64,000 nt of DNA from the NCBI RefSeq assembly GCF_023078475.1, contig NZ_CP095741.1:4996001-5060000 (forward strand). The letters are read 5' to 3'. Source of the stretch: Luteibacter aegosomaticola (GTDB lineage Bacteria; Pseudomonadota; Gammaproteobacteria; Xanthomonadales; Rhodanobacteraceae). Shown here piece by piece: positions 43,505 through 51,365 of the stretch. The stretch's first letter is position 1. Each line of letters opens with the position of its first letter. The notes beneath the pieces were generated by a model. That model had not been told where the DNA came from and ran no database searches. It was given only the letters and a program-made list of their open reading frames with translations. The translations under genes and the position numbers were made by a program.

Positions 43505-46500
43505 ATGAAAGCTCCGAAGCAGATGAAGAAGAAGCTGCTGTGCGGCATCATCGCCGCCACCATCGTCGCGGTCGTTGCACCGACCACCACGATGGCGCAG
43601 TCCGCCAATGCCACCCTGCGCGGCAAGGCCACGCCGGGCGCACAGGTCACGGCGTTCAACCCGCAGACGGGTCTTACCCGCAAGACCACCGCGGGTGCCG
43701 ATGGCAGCTACACGCTCAACGGCCTGCCGCCGGCGACCTACCAGGTCGACGCTGGCCCGGGTACGCAGCAGAACGTCACGCTGACGGTCGCTTCTACCGC
43801 CCAGCTCAACCTCGCTGCCTCGACCGCCGCACCGGCTGCGACCAGCGCCAACGCGACGTCGCTCGAAGGCGTGAGCGTGGCTGCGACCACCCTGAAGGAA
43901 GTGCGTACGCCGGAAGTGGGTAACACCATTTCGCTGCACGAGATTGCCACGATCCCGCAGGCATCGCGCAACTTCCTCGAGTTCGCCGACACCGTGCCGG
44001 GCATGGTTTTCAACGTCGATGCGAAGGGCAACACCTCGCTGCGCGGCGGCGCCATGAACACCAGCTCCGCGAACGTCTACATCGACGGCGTGAGCCAGAA
44101 GAGCTACGTAAAGGAAGGCGGCGTCTCCGGCCAGAACAACAGCCAGGGCAACCCGTTCCCTCAGCTCGCCATTGGTGAATACAAGGTCATCACCAACAAC
44201 TACAAGGCAGAGTACGACCAGGTGTCGTCCGCTGCGATCACTGCCGAGACCAAGTCGGGCACGAACGAGTTCCACGGTGAAGTGTTCGGCACGTACACCA
44301 ACGATGCCTTCCGTAACCGCACCCCGATCGAGAAGACCTCGGGTAAGACGGACTCGGAATCGAAGGAATACGGCTTCGCCATCGGCGGCCCGATCATCAA
44401 GGACAAGATGCACTTCTTCCTGACCTTCGAGCAGAAGAAGTTTGATACGCCGATCTCCGTGGTCCCGAACAGCGTGAACTACGCTGGCGATGTGACCCCG
44501 CTGCTGCCGGCAAGCGTGCAGTCGGAGCTGGGCTCCTCGAACCTCAACTTCGACGAGAAGCTGTACTTCGGCAAGATCGACTGGGAACTGACCGATCGCG
44601 ACCGCATCGAAATCAGCACCCAGGTCCGTCGTGAAACGCAGATCTCGGGCACCGGTACCGGCACCACGGCGTCGGCCTCCGTGAACAACGAGAACCACGA
44701 CACTCGCGCGAACTTCAAGTGGGCGCACAGTGCCGACAGCTGGTACAACGAGCTGATCTTCTCGTACGAGAACGCGTACATCGCTGCCAACCCGGCATTC
44801 GCGGGCAACGGTTACCAGTACACCTGGCAGCCGGATCCCAACAACCCGGCCATCATCGCTACCGGTTCGGCTGACCCGCGCTCCACGCAGAACAAGAGCC
44901 AGGAAGGTCCGAGCGTGTCGGATACCTTCACCTTCAACGACCTCGAGTGGCAGGGCGACCATGTCGTCAAGTTCGGCTACAAGTTCAAGGCCGTTGAGCT
45001 GAAGGCTTCCGACGCAGCGGCGCAGAGCCCGCAGTTCTACTACGACGTGAACCCGACCGGCACGACAGCCGAGCCGTGGCAGGTCTTCTACGCCTCGAAT
45101 CTCCCGGGCCAGGACGGCGTGGCCAAGACCCACGCTCGCCAGTACGGCGTGTTCGCCCAGGACGACTGGTCGGTGAACGATCACCTGACCCTGAACCTCG
45201 GCGTCCGCTGGGATTACGAAGCGAACCCGTCGTACACCAACTTCGTGACCTCGCAGCGCGTGCTCGATGCGCTGAACTCGCAGAACCCGTACGCCGGCGC
45301 CTTGCCGGGCCAGACCTACGCCGATTCGCTGGCGGCTGGCGGCGTGAACCTCAACGATTACGTCAGCAACGGCCACAACCGTAAGAACTTCAAGGGCGAA
45401 TGGCAGCCGCGTCTCGGCTTCTCCTACGACCTGTTCGCTGACGAAGAGCACGTGATCCACGGCGGTGCCGGTCGCGCCTACGACCGCAACCTGTTCGACT
45501 ACCTGCAGACGGAAGTCACCAAGCAGTCGCTGCCGCAGACCACCCTGCGCTTCAACATCCCGAGCCATCCGTGCGACACCACCTCGTCGACCTGCGTGCC
45601 CTGGAACCCCGAGTTCCTTAACGGCCAGAACGTGCTGCAAAACTACCTGGTCGGCGGCAACTCCGGTCAGGAAGTGGATCTGCTCAACAACAAGCTGAAG
45701 GCGCCGTACAGCGACCAGTTCAGCCTGGGTATGTCGAACACGATTGGCGACTGGCAGACCGATGCCACGGTGACCCGCGTGCTCAGCCGTGACGGCTTCG
45801 CCTTCACCCTCGGCAACCGCTACCCGGATGGCTCGTTCTGGAAGAACAAGAGCCAGCCGTGGGATTACCCGATCCCGAACGTGGGCGGTCTGATCCTGGG
45901 TGATAACGGCATCTCGACCCGCACCACCCAGGTGCTGCTGTCGGCGCAGAAGCCGTACACGAAGGAATCGGGCTGGAGCACCAGCTTCGCGTACACGTTC
46001 TCGCACGCCAAACAGAACCGCGACATCAACGAGCACTACTCGTTCGACGAAGCGACGATCGGTGACTACCCGTACATCACCTCGAACGCGGTCGCAAAGC
46101 ATCGCCTCGTTGCCACCGGTGCGCTCGACCTGCCGTGGGGCATCAACGCGTCGATCAAGCTGACCCTGGCCACGCCGCTGCCGAAGAACGACGGTGCCTG
46201 CTACGGCCAGCTCGAAGCCAATGGCTCCGGCTGCGTGCCGATGGCGGCGACGCCGAGTGGCTCGAAGTTCCTGGTGGGCGGCGATATCTGGGGTTACCGC
46301 GATATCGATATGCAGTTCACCAAGGACTTCATCATCAGCGGCGACACCAAGATCTACGCCCGCTTCGACATCCTGAACCTGTTCAACTGGCATAACTACG
46401 CCGACTACAACGTCAACTGGGGTAGCGGTGGTGTGCTGAACAGCGACCCCGTCACCTACAACAAGAAGGGCAACATCGTGTACCTGCCGCGCACGGCGCG

Positions 46501-46525
46501 TTTCACGGTTGGCCTGAAGTTCTAA
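43505..46525 (+). CDS. TonB-dependent receptor with N-terminal carboxypeptidase-regulatory domain
   Basis: A 1006-residue outer-membrane receptor. Signal peptide (residues 1-31, KKLLCGIIAATIVAVVAPTT then TMAQ), then a carboxypeptidase-regulatory-like domain (about 35-90: GAQVTAFNPQTGLTRKTTAG), an N-terminal plug and a 22-strand barrel ending RFTVGLKF with C-terminal Phe. This Oar-like architecture is common in xanthomonad receptors for large or oligomeric sugars. A GAGAGG ribosome site precedes the ATG. Location next to a GH144-type hydrolase and ABC importer suggests glycan import. Confidence 0.94.
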   Translation: MKAPKQMKKKLLCGIIAATIVAVVAPTTTMAQSANATLRGKATPGAQVTAFNPQTGLTRKTTAGADGSYTLNGLPPATYQVDAGPGTQQNVTLTVASTAQLNLAASTAAPAATSANATSLEGVSVAATTLKEVRTPEVGNTISLHEIATIPQASRNFLEFADTVPGMVFNVDAKGNTSLRGGAMNTSSANVYIDGVSQKSYVKEGGVSGQNNSQGNPFPQLAIGEYKVITNNYKAEYDQVSSAAITAETKSGTNEFHGEVFGTYTNDAFRNRTPIEKTSGKTDSESKEYGFAIGGPIIKDKMHFFLTFEQKKFDTPISVVPNSVNYAGDVTPLLPASVQSELGSSNLNFDEKLYFGKIDWELTDRDRIEISTQVRRETQISGTGTGTTASASVNNENHDTRANFKWAHSADSWYNELIFSYENAYIAANPAFAGNGYQYTWQPDPNNPAIIATGSADPRSTQNKSQEGPSVSDTFTFNDLEWQGDHVVKFGYKFKAVELKASDAAAQSPQFYYDVNPTGTTAEPWQVFYASNLPGQDGVAKTHARQYGVFAQDDWSVNDHLTLNLGVRWDYEANPSYTNFVTSQRVLDALNSQNPYAGALPGQTYADSLAAGGVNLNDYVSNGHNRKNFKGEWQPRLGFSYDLFADEEHVIHGGAGRAYDRNLFDYLQTEVTKQSLPQTTLRFNIPSHPCDTTSSTCVPWNPEFLNGQNVLQNYLVGGNSGQEVDLLNNKLKAPYSDQFSLGMSNTIGDWQTDATVTRVLSRDGFAFTLGNRYPDGSFWKNKSQPWDYPIPNVGGLILGDNGISTRTTQVLLSAQKPYTKESGWSTSFAYTFSHAKQNRDINEHYSFDEATIGDYPYITSNAVAKHRLVATGALDLPWGINASIKLTLATPLPKNDGACYGQLEANGSGCVPMAATPSGSKFLVGGDIWGYRDIDMQFTKDFIISGDTKIYARFDILNLFNWHNYADYNVNWGSGGVLNSDPVTYNKKGNIVYLPRTARFTVGLKF

Positions 46526-46536
46526 CGCTGCAACCC

Positions 46537-46571
46537 GGCCCGGGCGGGAGGCTCCCCTTTCCGCCCGGGCC
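46537..46571. terminator. GC-rich hairpin downstream of the TonB receptor gene
   Basis: GGCCCGGGCGGG and CCGCCCGGGCC form a strong stem around an AGGCTCCCCTTT loop starting 11 bases after the stop codon. There is no T-run directly after it, so it may be the first of two tandem stop structures. Confidence 0.6.
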
Positions 46572-46577
46572 ACCCTT

Positions 46578-46615
46578 GGCGTCCACGAGTCTCCCCGTGG
46601 ACGCCTCTTTTGTTT
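46578..46615 (+). terminator. Rho-independent terminator after the TonB receptor gene
   Basis: The stem GGCGTCCACG / CGTGGACGCC (46578-46587 with 46596-46605) is followed by TCTTTTGTTT. Stem plus T-rich tract is the classical form, so the receptor and the following hydrolase operon are separate transcription units. Confidence 0.85.
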
Positions 46616-46655
46616 CGATGGAAGTCCCTTCGGGGACTTTTATTTGGTCCAGCGC

Positions 46656-46669
46656 CGTAAACGTTTACG
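46656..46669. promoter_or_regulatory. LacI-type operator: perfect palindrome CGTAAACGTTTACG
   Basis: A perfect 14-bp palindrome 80 bases before the hydrolase start codon. It shares its core with two sites upstream of the LacI gene. It is the best candidate operator for control of the hydrolase-ABC operon. Confidence 0.75.
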
Positions 46670-46749
46670 CTAGGCGGGCCACCGGCACCCGCGAGCCGTC
46701 CCCATTCGGTTCGCGCTAGCCTCGATGACACCCAAGGACCCTCCCCGCG

Positions 46750-48246
46750 ATGAAGCCGACCACTCTCAAGCGTCTTTCCCTCGCCCTCGGCGCCCTGCTG
46801 GCCTGTGCCGCCCCCCTTGCCATGGCGAAGGAGAGCGCGAAACACCCAGGCAAAGCCAAACCCACGGCCACGGCCCAGCGGCTGGACAAGGACCTCCATC
46901 CCGTTCCGCCGATGATCGCCGACCTGGAGAAGCGCACCTTCCAGTGGTTCTGGGATAGCGGCAACCCCGAGAACGGCCTCATCCCCGACCATTACCCGAC
47001 CAACTCCTTCGCCTCGATCGCCTCGGTGGGCTTCGGCCTCACTGCGTATGGCGTCGGCGTGGAGCGTGGCTACATCACGCGCGACCAGGCGATCGACCGC
47101 ACGCTGGCCACGCTGAAATTCTTCAACGAGTCCGCGCAGAACGATTCGGAAGACGATGCCACCGGCTTCCACGGCTTCTACTATCACTTCCTCGACATGC
47201 AGACCGGCAAGCGCTTCGCGCGCTGGGTGGAAGTGAGTTCGGTGGATACCACCCTGTTGCTGGGTGGCGTGCTGTTCTCGCAGAGCTACTTCGACCACGA
47301 CACGCCGAAGGAAAAGGAAATCCGCGACCTCGCCGACCAGATCTACCGCCGCGTGGACTGGACCTGGCTGCAGCACAACGCGCCGCTGATCAGCATGGGC
47401 TGGACCCCGGGCGGCAAGACCATCCCGCACGACTGGGAAGGCTACAACGAAGGCATGATGGTCTACATCATGGCGCTCGGCTCACCGACCCATCCGGTGG
47501 GCGAGGATGCCTGGGCCGCCTGGACGAAGACCTATGACAAGACCTGGGGCGCGTTCCACGGCCAAACCTTCCTGAACTTCGCGCCGATGTTCGGCCACCA
47601 GTACAGCCACACGTGGATCGATTTCCGCGGCATCAACGATGCGTGGAACCGCGAGAAGGGCCTGGATTATTTCGAGAACAGCCGCCGCGCCACGTATTCG
47701 CAGCAGGCCTACGCCGTCGCCAACCCGGGCGGCTGGACCGGTTACGGCAAGAACATCTGGGGCCTCACCGCCTCGAACGGCCCTGGCGGCCTGATCATCA
47801 AGCAGGGTGACAAGGAGCGTACCTTCCAGGGCTATACCGCGCGTGGCGCCGGCCTGGACTACATCTCCGATGACGGCACCATCGTGCCGACGGCCGCGGG
47901 TGGCTCGATCGCCTTCGCGCCGGAGATCGTGATTCCCGCGCTGGAAGAGATGAAGAAGAAGTACGGCCAGTACATCTACACGAAGTACGGCTTTGTCGAT
48001 GCCTTCAACCTCAGCTTCGACACGCGCACCGACCTGCGCACCGGCCAGATCGTGCCGGGCTTCGGCTGGGCCGATACCGTGCACCTGGGCATCGACCAGG
48101 GCCCGATCGTGCTCATGATCGAGAACTACCGCAGCGAGTTCGTCTGGAACGTGATGAAGAAGAACCCGTATATCCGCAAGGGCCTGCAGCGCGCCGGCTT
48201 CACCGGTGGCTGGCTGGATGCCGAGACGGCTACCAGCCTGTGGTGA
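46750..48246 (+). CDS. GH144-type endo-beta-1,2-glucanase-like hydrolase
   Basis: A 498-residue exported enzyme: signal peptide MKPTTLKRLSLALGALLACA then P-L-A-M-A, and the PF10091-type (alpha/alpha)6 core with KRTFQWFWDSGNPENGLIPD, SVGFGLTAYGVGVERGYITR, DSEDDATGFHGFYYHFLD, WEGYNEGMMVYIMALGSPTH, YSHTWIDFRGINDAWNREKG and IDQGPIVLMIENYRSEFVW. This family (often labelled glucoamylase) founded GH144, whose studied members cleave beta-1,2-glucan. It is the first gene of a five-gene run with one- or four-base overlaps; the following gene starts within its stop (TGATG). Confidence 0.88.
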   Translation: MKPTTLKRLSLALGALLACAAPLAMAKESAKHPGKAKPTATAQRLDKDLHPVPPMIADLEKRTFQWFWDSGNPENGLIPDHYPTNSFASIASVGFGLTAYGVGVERGYITRDQAIDRTLATLKFFNESAQNDSEDDATGFHGFYYHFLDMQTGKRFARWVEVSSVDTTLLLGGVLFSQSYFDHDTPKEKEIRDLADQIYRRVDWTWLQHNAPLISMGWTPGGKTIPHDWEGYNEGMMVYIMALGSPTHPVGEDAWAAWTKTYDKTWGAFHGQTFLNFAPMFGHQYSHTWIDFRGINDAWNREKGLDYFENSRRATYSQQAYAVANPGGWTGYGKNIWGLTASNGPGGLIIKQGDKERTFQGYTARGAGLDYISDDGTIVPTAAGGSIAFAPEIVIPALEEMKKKYGQYIYTKYGFVDAFNLSFDTRTDLRTGQIVPGFGWADTVHLGIDQGPIVLMIENYRSEFVWNVMKKNPYIRKGLQRAGFTGGWLDAETATSLW

Positions 48247-49529
48247 TGCGCGTTGCCCGGGTAGGTCTTACCGCCGCGCTGGTGTTTGCCGGCGCGGCGT
48301 TGTCCTCGTGCGCGAAGGAGCCTGCGGGCACGCGCACGCTTGAGTTCTGGACGATCGGACGCGAGGGCGAGGCGGTCCAGAAGCTGCTGCCCGAGTTCGA
48401 ACGCGAACACCCGGGCCTGCACGTTTCCGTGCAGCAGCTGCCACTGACCGCCGCGCACCAGAAGCTGCTCACCGCCTATGCGGGCGACTCCACCCCGGAC
48501 ATCACCCAGCTGGGTAATACCTGGGTGCCCGAGATGGTGGCGCTCAATGCGCTGGAGCCGCTCGACACTCGAGTGAATGCGTCGAAGGTGGTCGACAAGA
48601 ACGATTACTTCCCGGCCATCTGGTCCACCAATGTCATCGACGGCGCGCTGTACGGCGTGCCCTGGTATGTGGACACACGTCTGCTGTTCTACCGCAAGGA
48701 CATGCTGGCAAAGGTCGGTTACGACCACCCGCCGCGTGACTGGGCCGAGTGGCAGGCCATGATGGCGAAGATCGCGCAGCCGAAGGGCAAGACGTACGGC
48801 GTGCTGCTGCCGACCAATGAGTTCGAGCAGCTGCTTGCGTTCGCGTTGCAGCAACCCGAGCCGCTGCTGCGCGACGGTGGCCGTTACGGCAACTTCCGCA
48901 GTGCCAGCTTCAAGAAGGCCCTCGCGTTCTACGTGTCGCTGTTCAAGGAACAGCAGGCGCCGATGATGACCAATGTCGGCATCGGCAATCCGTGGGCCGC
49001 ATTTGGCCAGGGCTTCTACGCGTTCTACCTCTCGGGCCCGTGGAATATCGCCGAGTTCCGCAAGCGGCTGCCGCCGGAGCAGCAGGGCGACTGGGCCACG
49101 ACGCCTCTGCCGGGGCCCGATGGTCCTGGCGCCTCGAACGCCGGCGGCTCCAGCCTCGTGATCTATCGCAAGTCGAAGCACAAGGACGATGCGTGGGCGC
49201 TCATCGAGTTCCTCTCGCGCCCGCAGATCCAGGAGCGCTTCTACCAGATCCTCGGCGACATGCCGCCGCGCCGCTCGTCGTGGGAATCCCCCGCGCTGCG
49301 CGATGACGACAAGGCCACGGCGTTCCGCCACCAGCTCGAACGCGTAAAGGCCACGCCGCCTGTCGCCGAGTGGGAACGCATCGTAACGGAGATGCAGCTG
49401 GTGGCTGCGCAGGCCGCGCATGGCGATCTCACCATCGATCAGGCCGCTGCTGAAATCGACCGCCGTGCCGATCGCCTGCTGGAGAAACGCCGCTGGATGC
49501 TCGACCACGGCCACAAGGCAAGCCCATGA
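48246..49529 (+). CDS. ABC sugar transporter substrate-binding lipoprotein
   Basis: A 427-residue binding protein. Signal peptide with lipobox ALSSC-A-K, then the MalE-type fold: FWTIGREGEAVQKLLPEFER, DSTPDITQLGNTWVPEM, DGALYGVPWYVDTRLLFYRK and FGQGFYAFYLSGPWNI. It captures an oligosaccharide in the periplasm for the two permeases downstream. The ATG at 48246 overlaps the upstream stop by one base; upstream GTG codons are in frame but less likely. Confidence 0.94.
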   Translation: MRVARVGLTAALVFAGAALSSCAKEPAGTRTLEFWTIGREGEAVQKLLPEFEREHPGLHVSVQQLPLTAAHQKLLTAYAGDSTPDITQLGNTWVPEMVALNALEPLDTRVNASKVVDKNDYFPAIWSTNVIDGALYGVPWYVDTRLLFYRKDMLAKVGYDHPPRDWAEWQAMMAKIAQPKGKTYGVLLPTNEFEQLLAFALQQPEPLLRDGGRYGNFRSASFKKALAFYVSLFKEQQAPMMTNVGIGNPWAAFGQGFYAFYLSGPWNIAEFRKRLPPEQQGDWATTPLPGPDGPGASNAGGSSLVIYRKSKHKDDAWALIEFLSRPQIQERFYQILGDMPPRRSSWESPALRDDDKATAFRHQLERVKATPPVAEWERIVTEMQLVAAQAAHGDLTIDQAAAEIDRRADRLLEKRRWMLDHGHKASP

Positions 49530-50404
49530 ACACGACCCGCGCCGCCTGGCTCTTCATCACCCCCGCGCTGATCATCCTCGGCCTGTTCTTCCTGTTGCCG
49601 GTGGTCGCGGCACTTGTGCTGTCGGTCACCGATTTCGATCTCTACGCGCTGGCTGATATCCGCAACCTGCGTTTCGTGGCGCTCGAGAATTACTGGCTGC
49701 TGCTGCAGCGCCCGTTGTTCTGGTCGGCGCTGGGTCACACGGTGTACTTCGTAGTGGTCGGCGTGCCGCTCTCGCTGGGCGCGTCCCTTGGCGCGGCCAT
49801 GCTGCTTAATTCACCGTTGGCCCGGTTCAAGCCCTTCTTCCGCACCGCGCTGTTTGCGCCCGTCGTGACGACCGTGGTGGCCGTGGCGGTGATCTGGCGT
49901 TACCTGTTCAACACCAAGTACGGCCTGATCAACTACGCGCTGGATTCGATCGGCATGCCGACGGTGGACTGGCTGGGCGATCCGCACTGGGCGATGCCGA
50001 CGATCATCCTGTTCGCCGTGTGGAAGAACTTCGGCTACAACATGATTATCTTCATGGCCGGCCTGCAGGCCATTCCGGCGGATCTCTACGAAGCGGCGCG
50101 CATCGATGGCGCGTCGGCGTGGGCGCAGTTCCGCCATATCACGCTGCCCATGCTGAAGCCGACCATGCTCATGGTGAGCATCCTCACCGTGTCCGGTTAC
50201 TTCCAGCTGTTCGCCGAGCCGTATGTGATGACCGAAGGCGGCCCACTGCAGAGCACGACCTCGGTGCTGTACCTGATGTACGAAGAAGGCTTCAAGTGGT
50301 GGAACCTGGGCTCGGCATCCGCCGTGGCCTTCATCCTGTTCGTGATCATGTTCGCGGTCACCGCCGCAATGCTTCGCCTGTCGAAGCGGGGAGAGCCGGC
50401 ATGA
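49526..50404 (+). CDS. ABC sugar transporter permease (MalF-type)
   Basis: A 292-residue permease with six membrane helices and the EAA loop ADLYEAARIDGASAWAQFRH followed by ITLPMLKP. It overlaps the binding-protein gene by four bases (ATGA) and is overlapped by the next permease. It forms half of the translocation channel. Confidence 0.96.
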   Translation: MNTTRAAWLFITPALIILGLFFLLPVVAALVLSVTDFDLYALADIRNLRFVALENYWLLLQRPLFWSALGHTVYFVVVGVPLSLGASLGAAMLLNSPLARFKPFFRTALFAPVVTTVVAVAVIWRYLFNTKYGLINYALDSIGMPTVDWLGDPHWAMPTIILFAVWKNFGYNMIIFMAGLQAIPADLYEAARIDGASAWAQFRHITLPMLKPTMLMVSILTVSGYFQLFAEPYVMTEGGPLQSTTSVLYLMYEEGFKWWNLGSASAVAFILFVIMFAVTAAMLRLSKRGEPA

Positions 50405-51222
50405 GCCCGCGTATCGCCAAGGCCATCATCAACGGCTTGCTGTTCGCGGCCGCCGCCATAGCGATTGCGCCGCTGTTGTACATGGTCTCCGTGTCGTTCA
50501 TGACACAGGGTGAGGCCAGCTCGCTCCCGCCGCCCGTGTTGCCGACGCATGCCACGCTGGCCAATTACCGGCAGCTGTTCCTCAACGCGGGCATGGGCCG
50601 TTACCTGTTCAACAGCCTGCTAATCTCTACATCGATCACCGTGATCTCGCTCGCGTTCAACCTGATGGCTGGGTACGCATTTGCCAAGCTGGAGTTCAAG
50701 GGTCGCGCGCGACTGTTCCAGCTGCTGCTTGGTGCGCTTGTGATTCCCGCGCAGGTGGCGATGCTGCCGTTGTTCCTGCTGCTGAAGTACATGGGCCTGG
50801 TGAACACCTACGGCGCGATCATCGTGCCGGCGCTGGCGACGATCTTTGGCGTGTTCCTCGTGCGCCAGTACGCGAGCGGTATCCCCGATGACCTCATGGA
50901 AGCGGCGCGCATCGATGGCGCCGGCGAGTTCCGCATCTTTGCGACCATCATCATGCCGTTGCTCAAGCCGATCATGGTGACGCTGGCGATCTTCACCTTC
51001 CTCGCCGCGTGGAACGATTTCATGTGGCCGCTGATCGCGCTTACCGGGCAGGAGCACTACACGCTGCCCATCGCACTGGCCTCGCTGTCGCGTGAGCACG
51101 TGCAGGATAGTGAGCTGATGATGGCGGGCTCGGTGGTTACGATCCTTCCGGTGCTTGTTCTGTTCCTCGCTTTGCAGCGCTATTACCTCGAAGGCTTGTT
51201 GCTCGGCAGCGTCAAAGGTTAA
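50401..51222 (+). CDS. ABC sugar transporter permease (MalG-type)
   Basis: A 273-residue permease with six membrane helices and the EAA loop DDLMEAARIDGAGEFRIFAT then IIMPLLKP. The ATG at 50401 overlaps the previous stop. With the MalF-type protein it forms the channel. No ATPase gene follows, so a shared MsmK/UgpC-type ATPase encoded elsewhere is expected to power it. Confidence 0.96.
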   Translation: MSPRIAKAIINGLLFAAAAIAIAPLLYMVSVSFMTQGEASSLPPPVLPTHATLANYRQLFLNAGMGRYLFNSLLISTSITVISLAFNLMAGYAFAKLEFKGRARLFQLLLGALVIPAQVAMLPLFLLLKYMGLVNTYGAIIVPALATIFGVFLVRQYASGIPDDLMEAARIDGAGEFRIFATIIMPLLKPIMVTLAIFTFLAAWNDFMWPLIALTGQEHYTLPIALASLSREHVQDSELMMAGSVVTILPVLVLFLALQRYYLEGLLLGSVKG

Positions 51223-51239
51223 GTCTATGGCAGCCCCCT

Positions 51240-51365
51240 GTAGGAGCGCGCTTGCGCGCGGCATCTTTCGCCCCAACGCGACAGGCCCTGTGGCTCTTCG
51301 GCGAAGGGCGTCGCCCACAGGGTGGGCTCCTACCATGAGGGGATCGCGTGCAAGCACGCTCCTAC
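51240..51365. repeat. Composite REP element (hybrid long/short) overlapping a glycosidase start
   Basis: 51240-51333 has the left end of the short family (GTAGGAGCGCGCTTGCGCGC) joined to the right arm of the long family (CGTCGCCCACAGGGTGGGCT then CCTAC). A short right half, GATCGCGTGCAAGCACGCTC then CTAC, follows at 51342-51365. The ATG of the downstream glycosidase (51335) lies between the two, and the repeat encodes part of its signal peptide. Confidence 0.85.

Noticed and set aside
43481..46573. A 1030-codon open frame antisense to the TonB-dependent receptor
   Set aside because: It is the GC-rich third-position shadow of a well-supported receptor gene. Its translation is rich in Arg, Val and His without domain motifs, and there is no ribosome site.
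46750..48246. Calling the exported hydrolase a glucoamylase
   Set aside because: The label is common for this Pfam family, but characterised members form GH144 and act on beta-1,2-glucan, and no starch-related genes are nearby.
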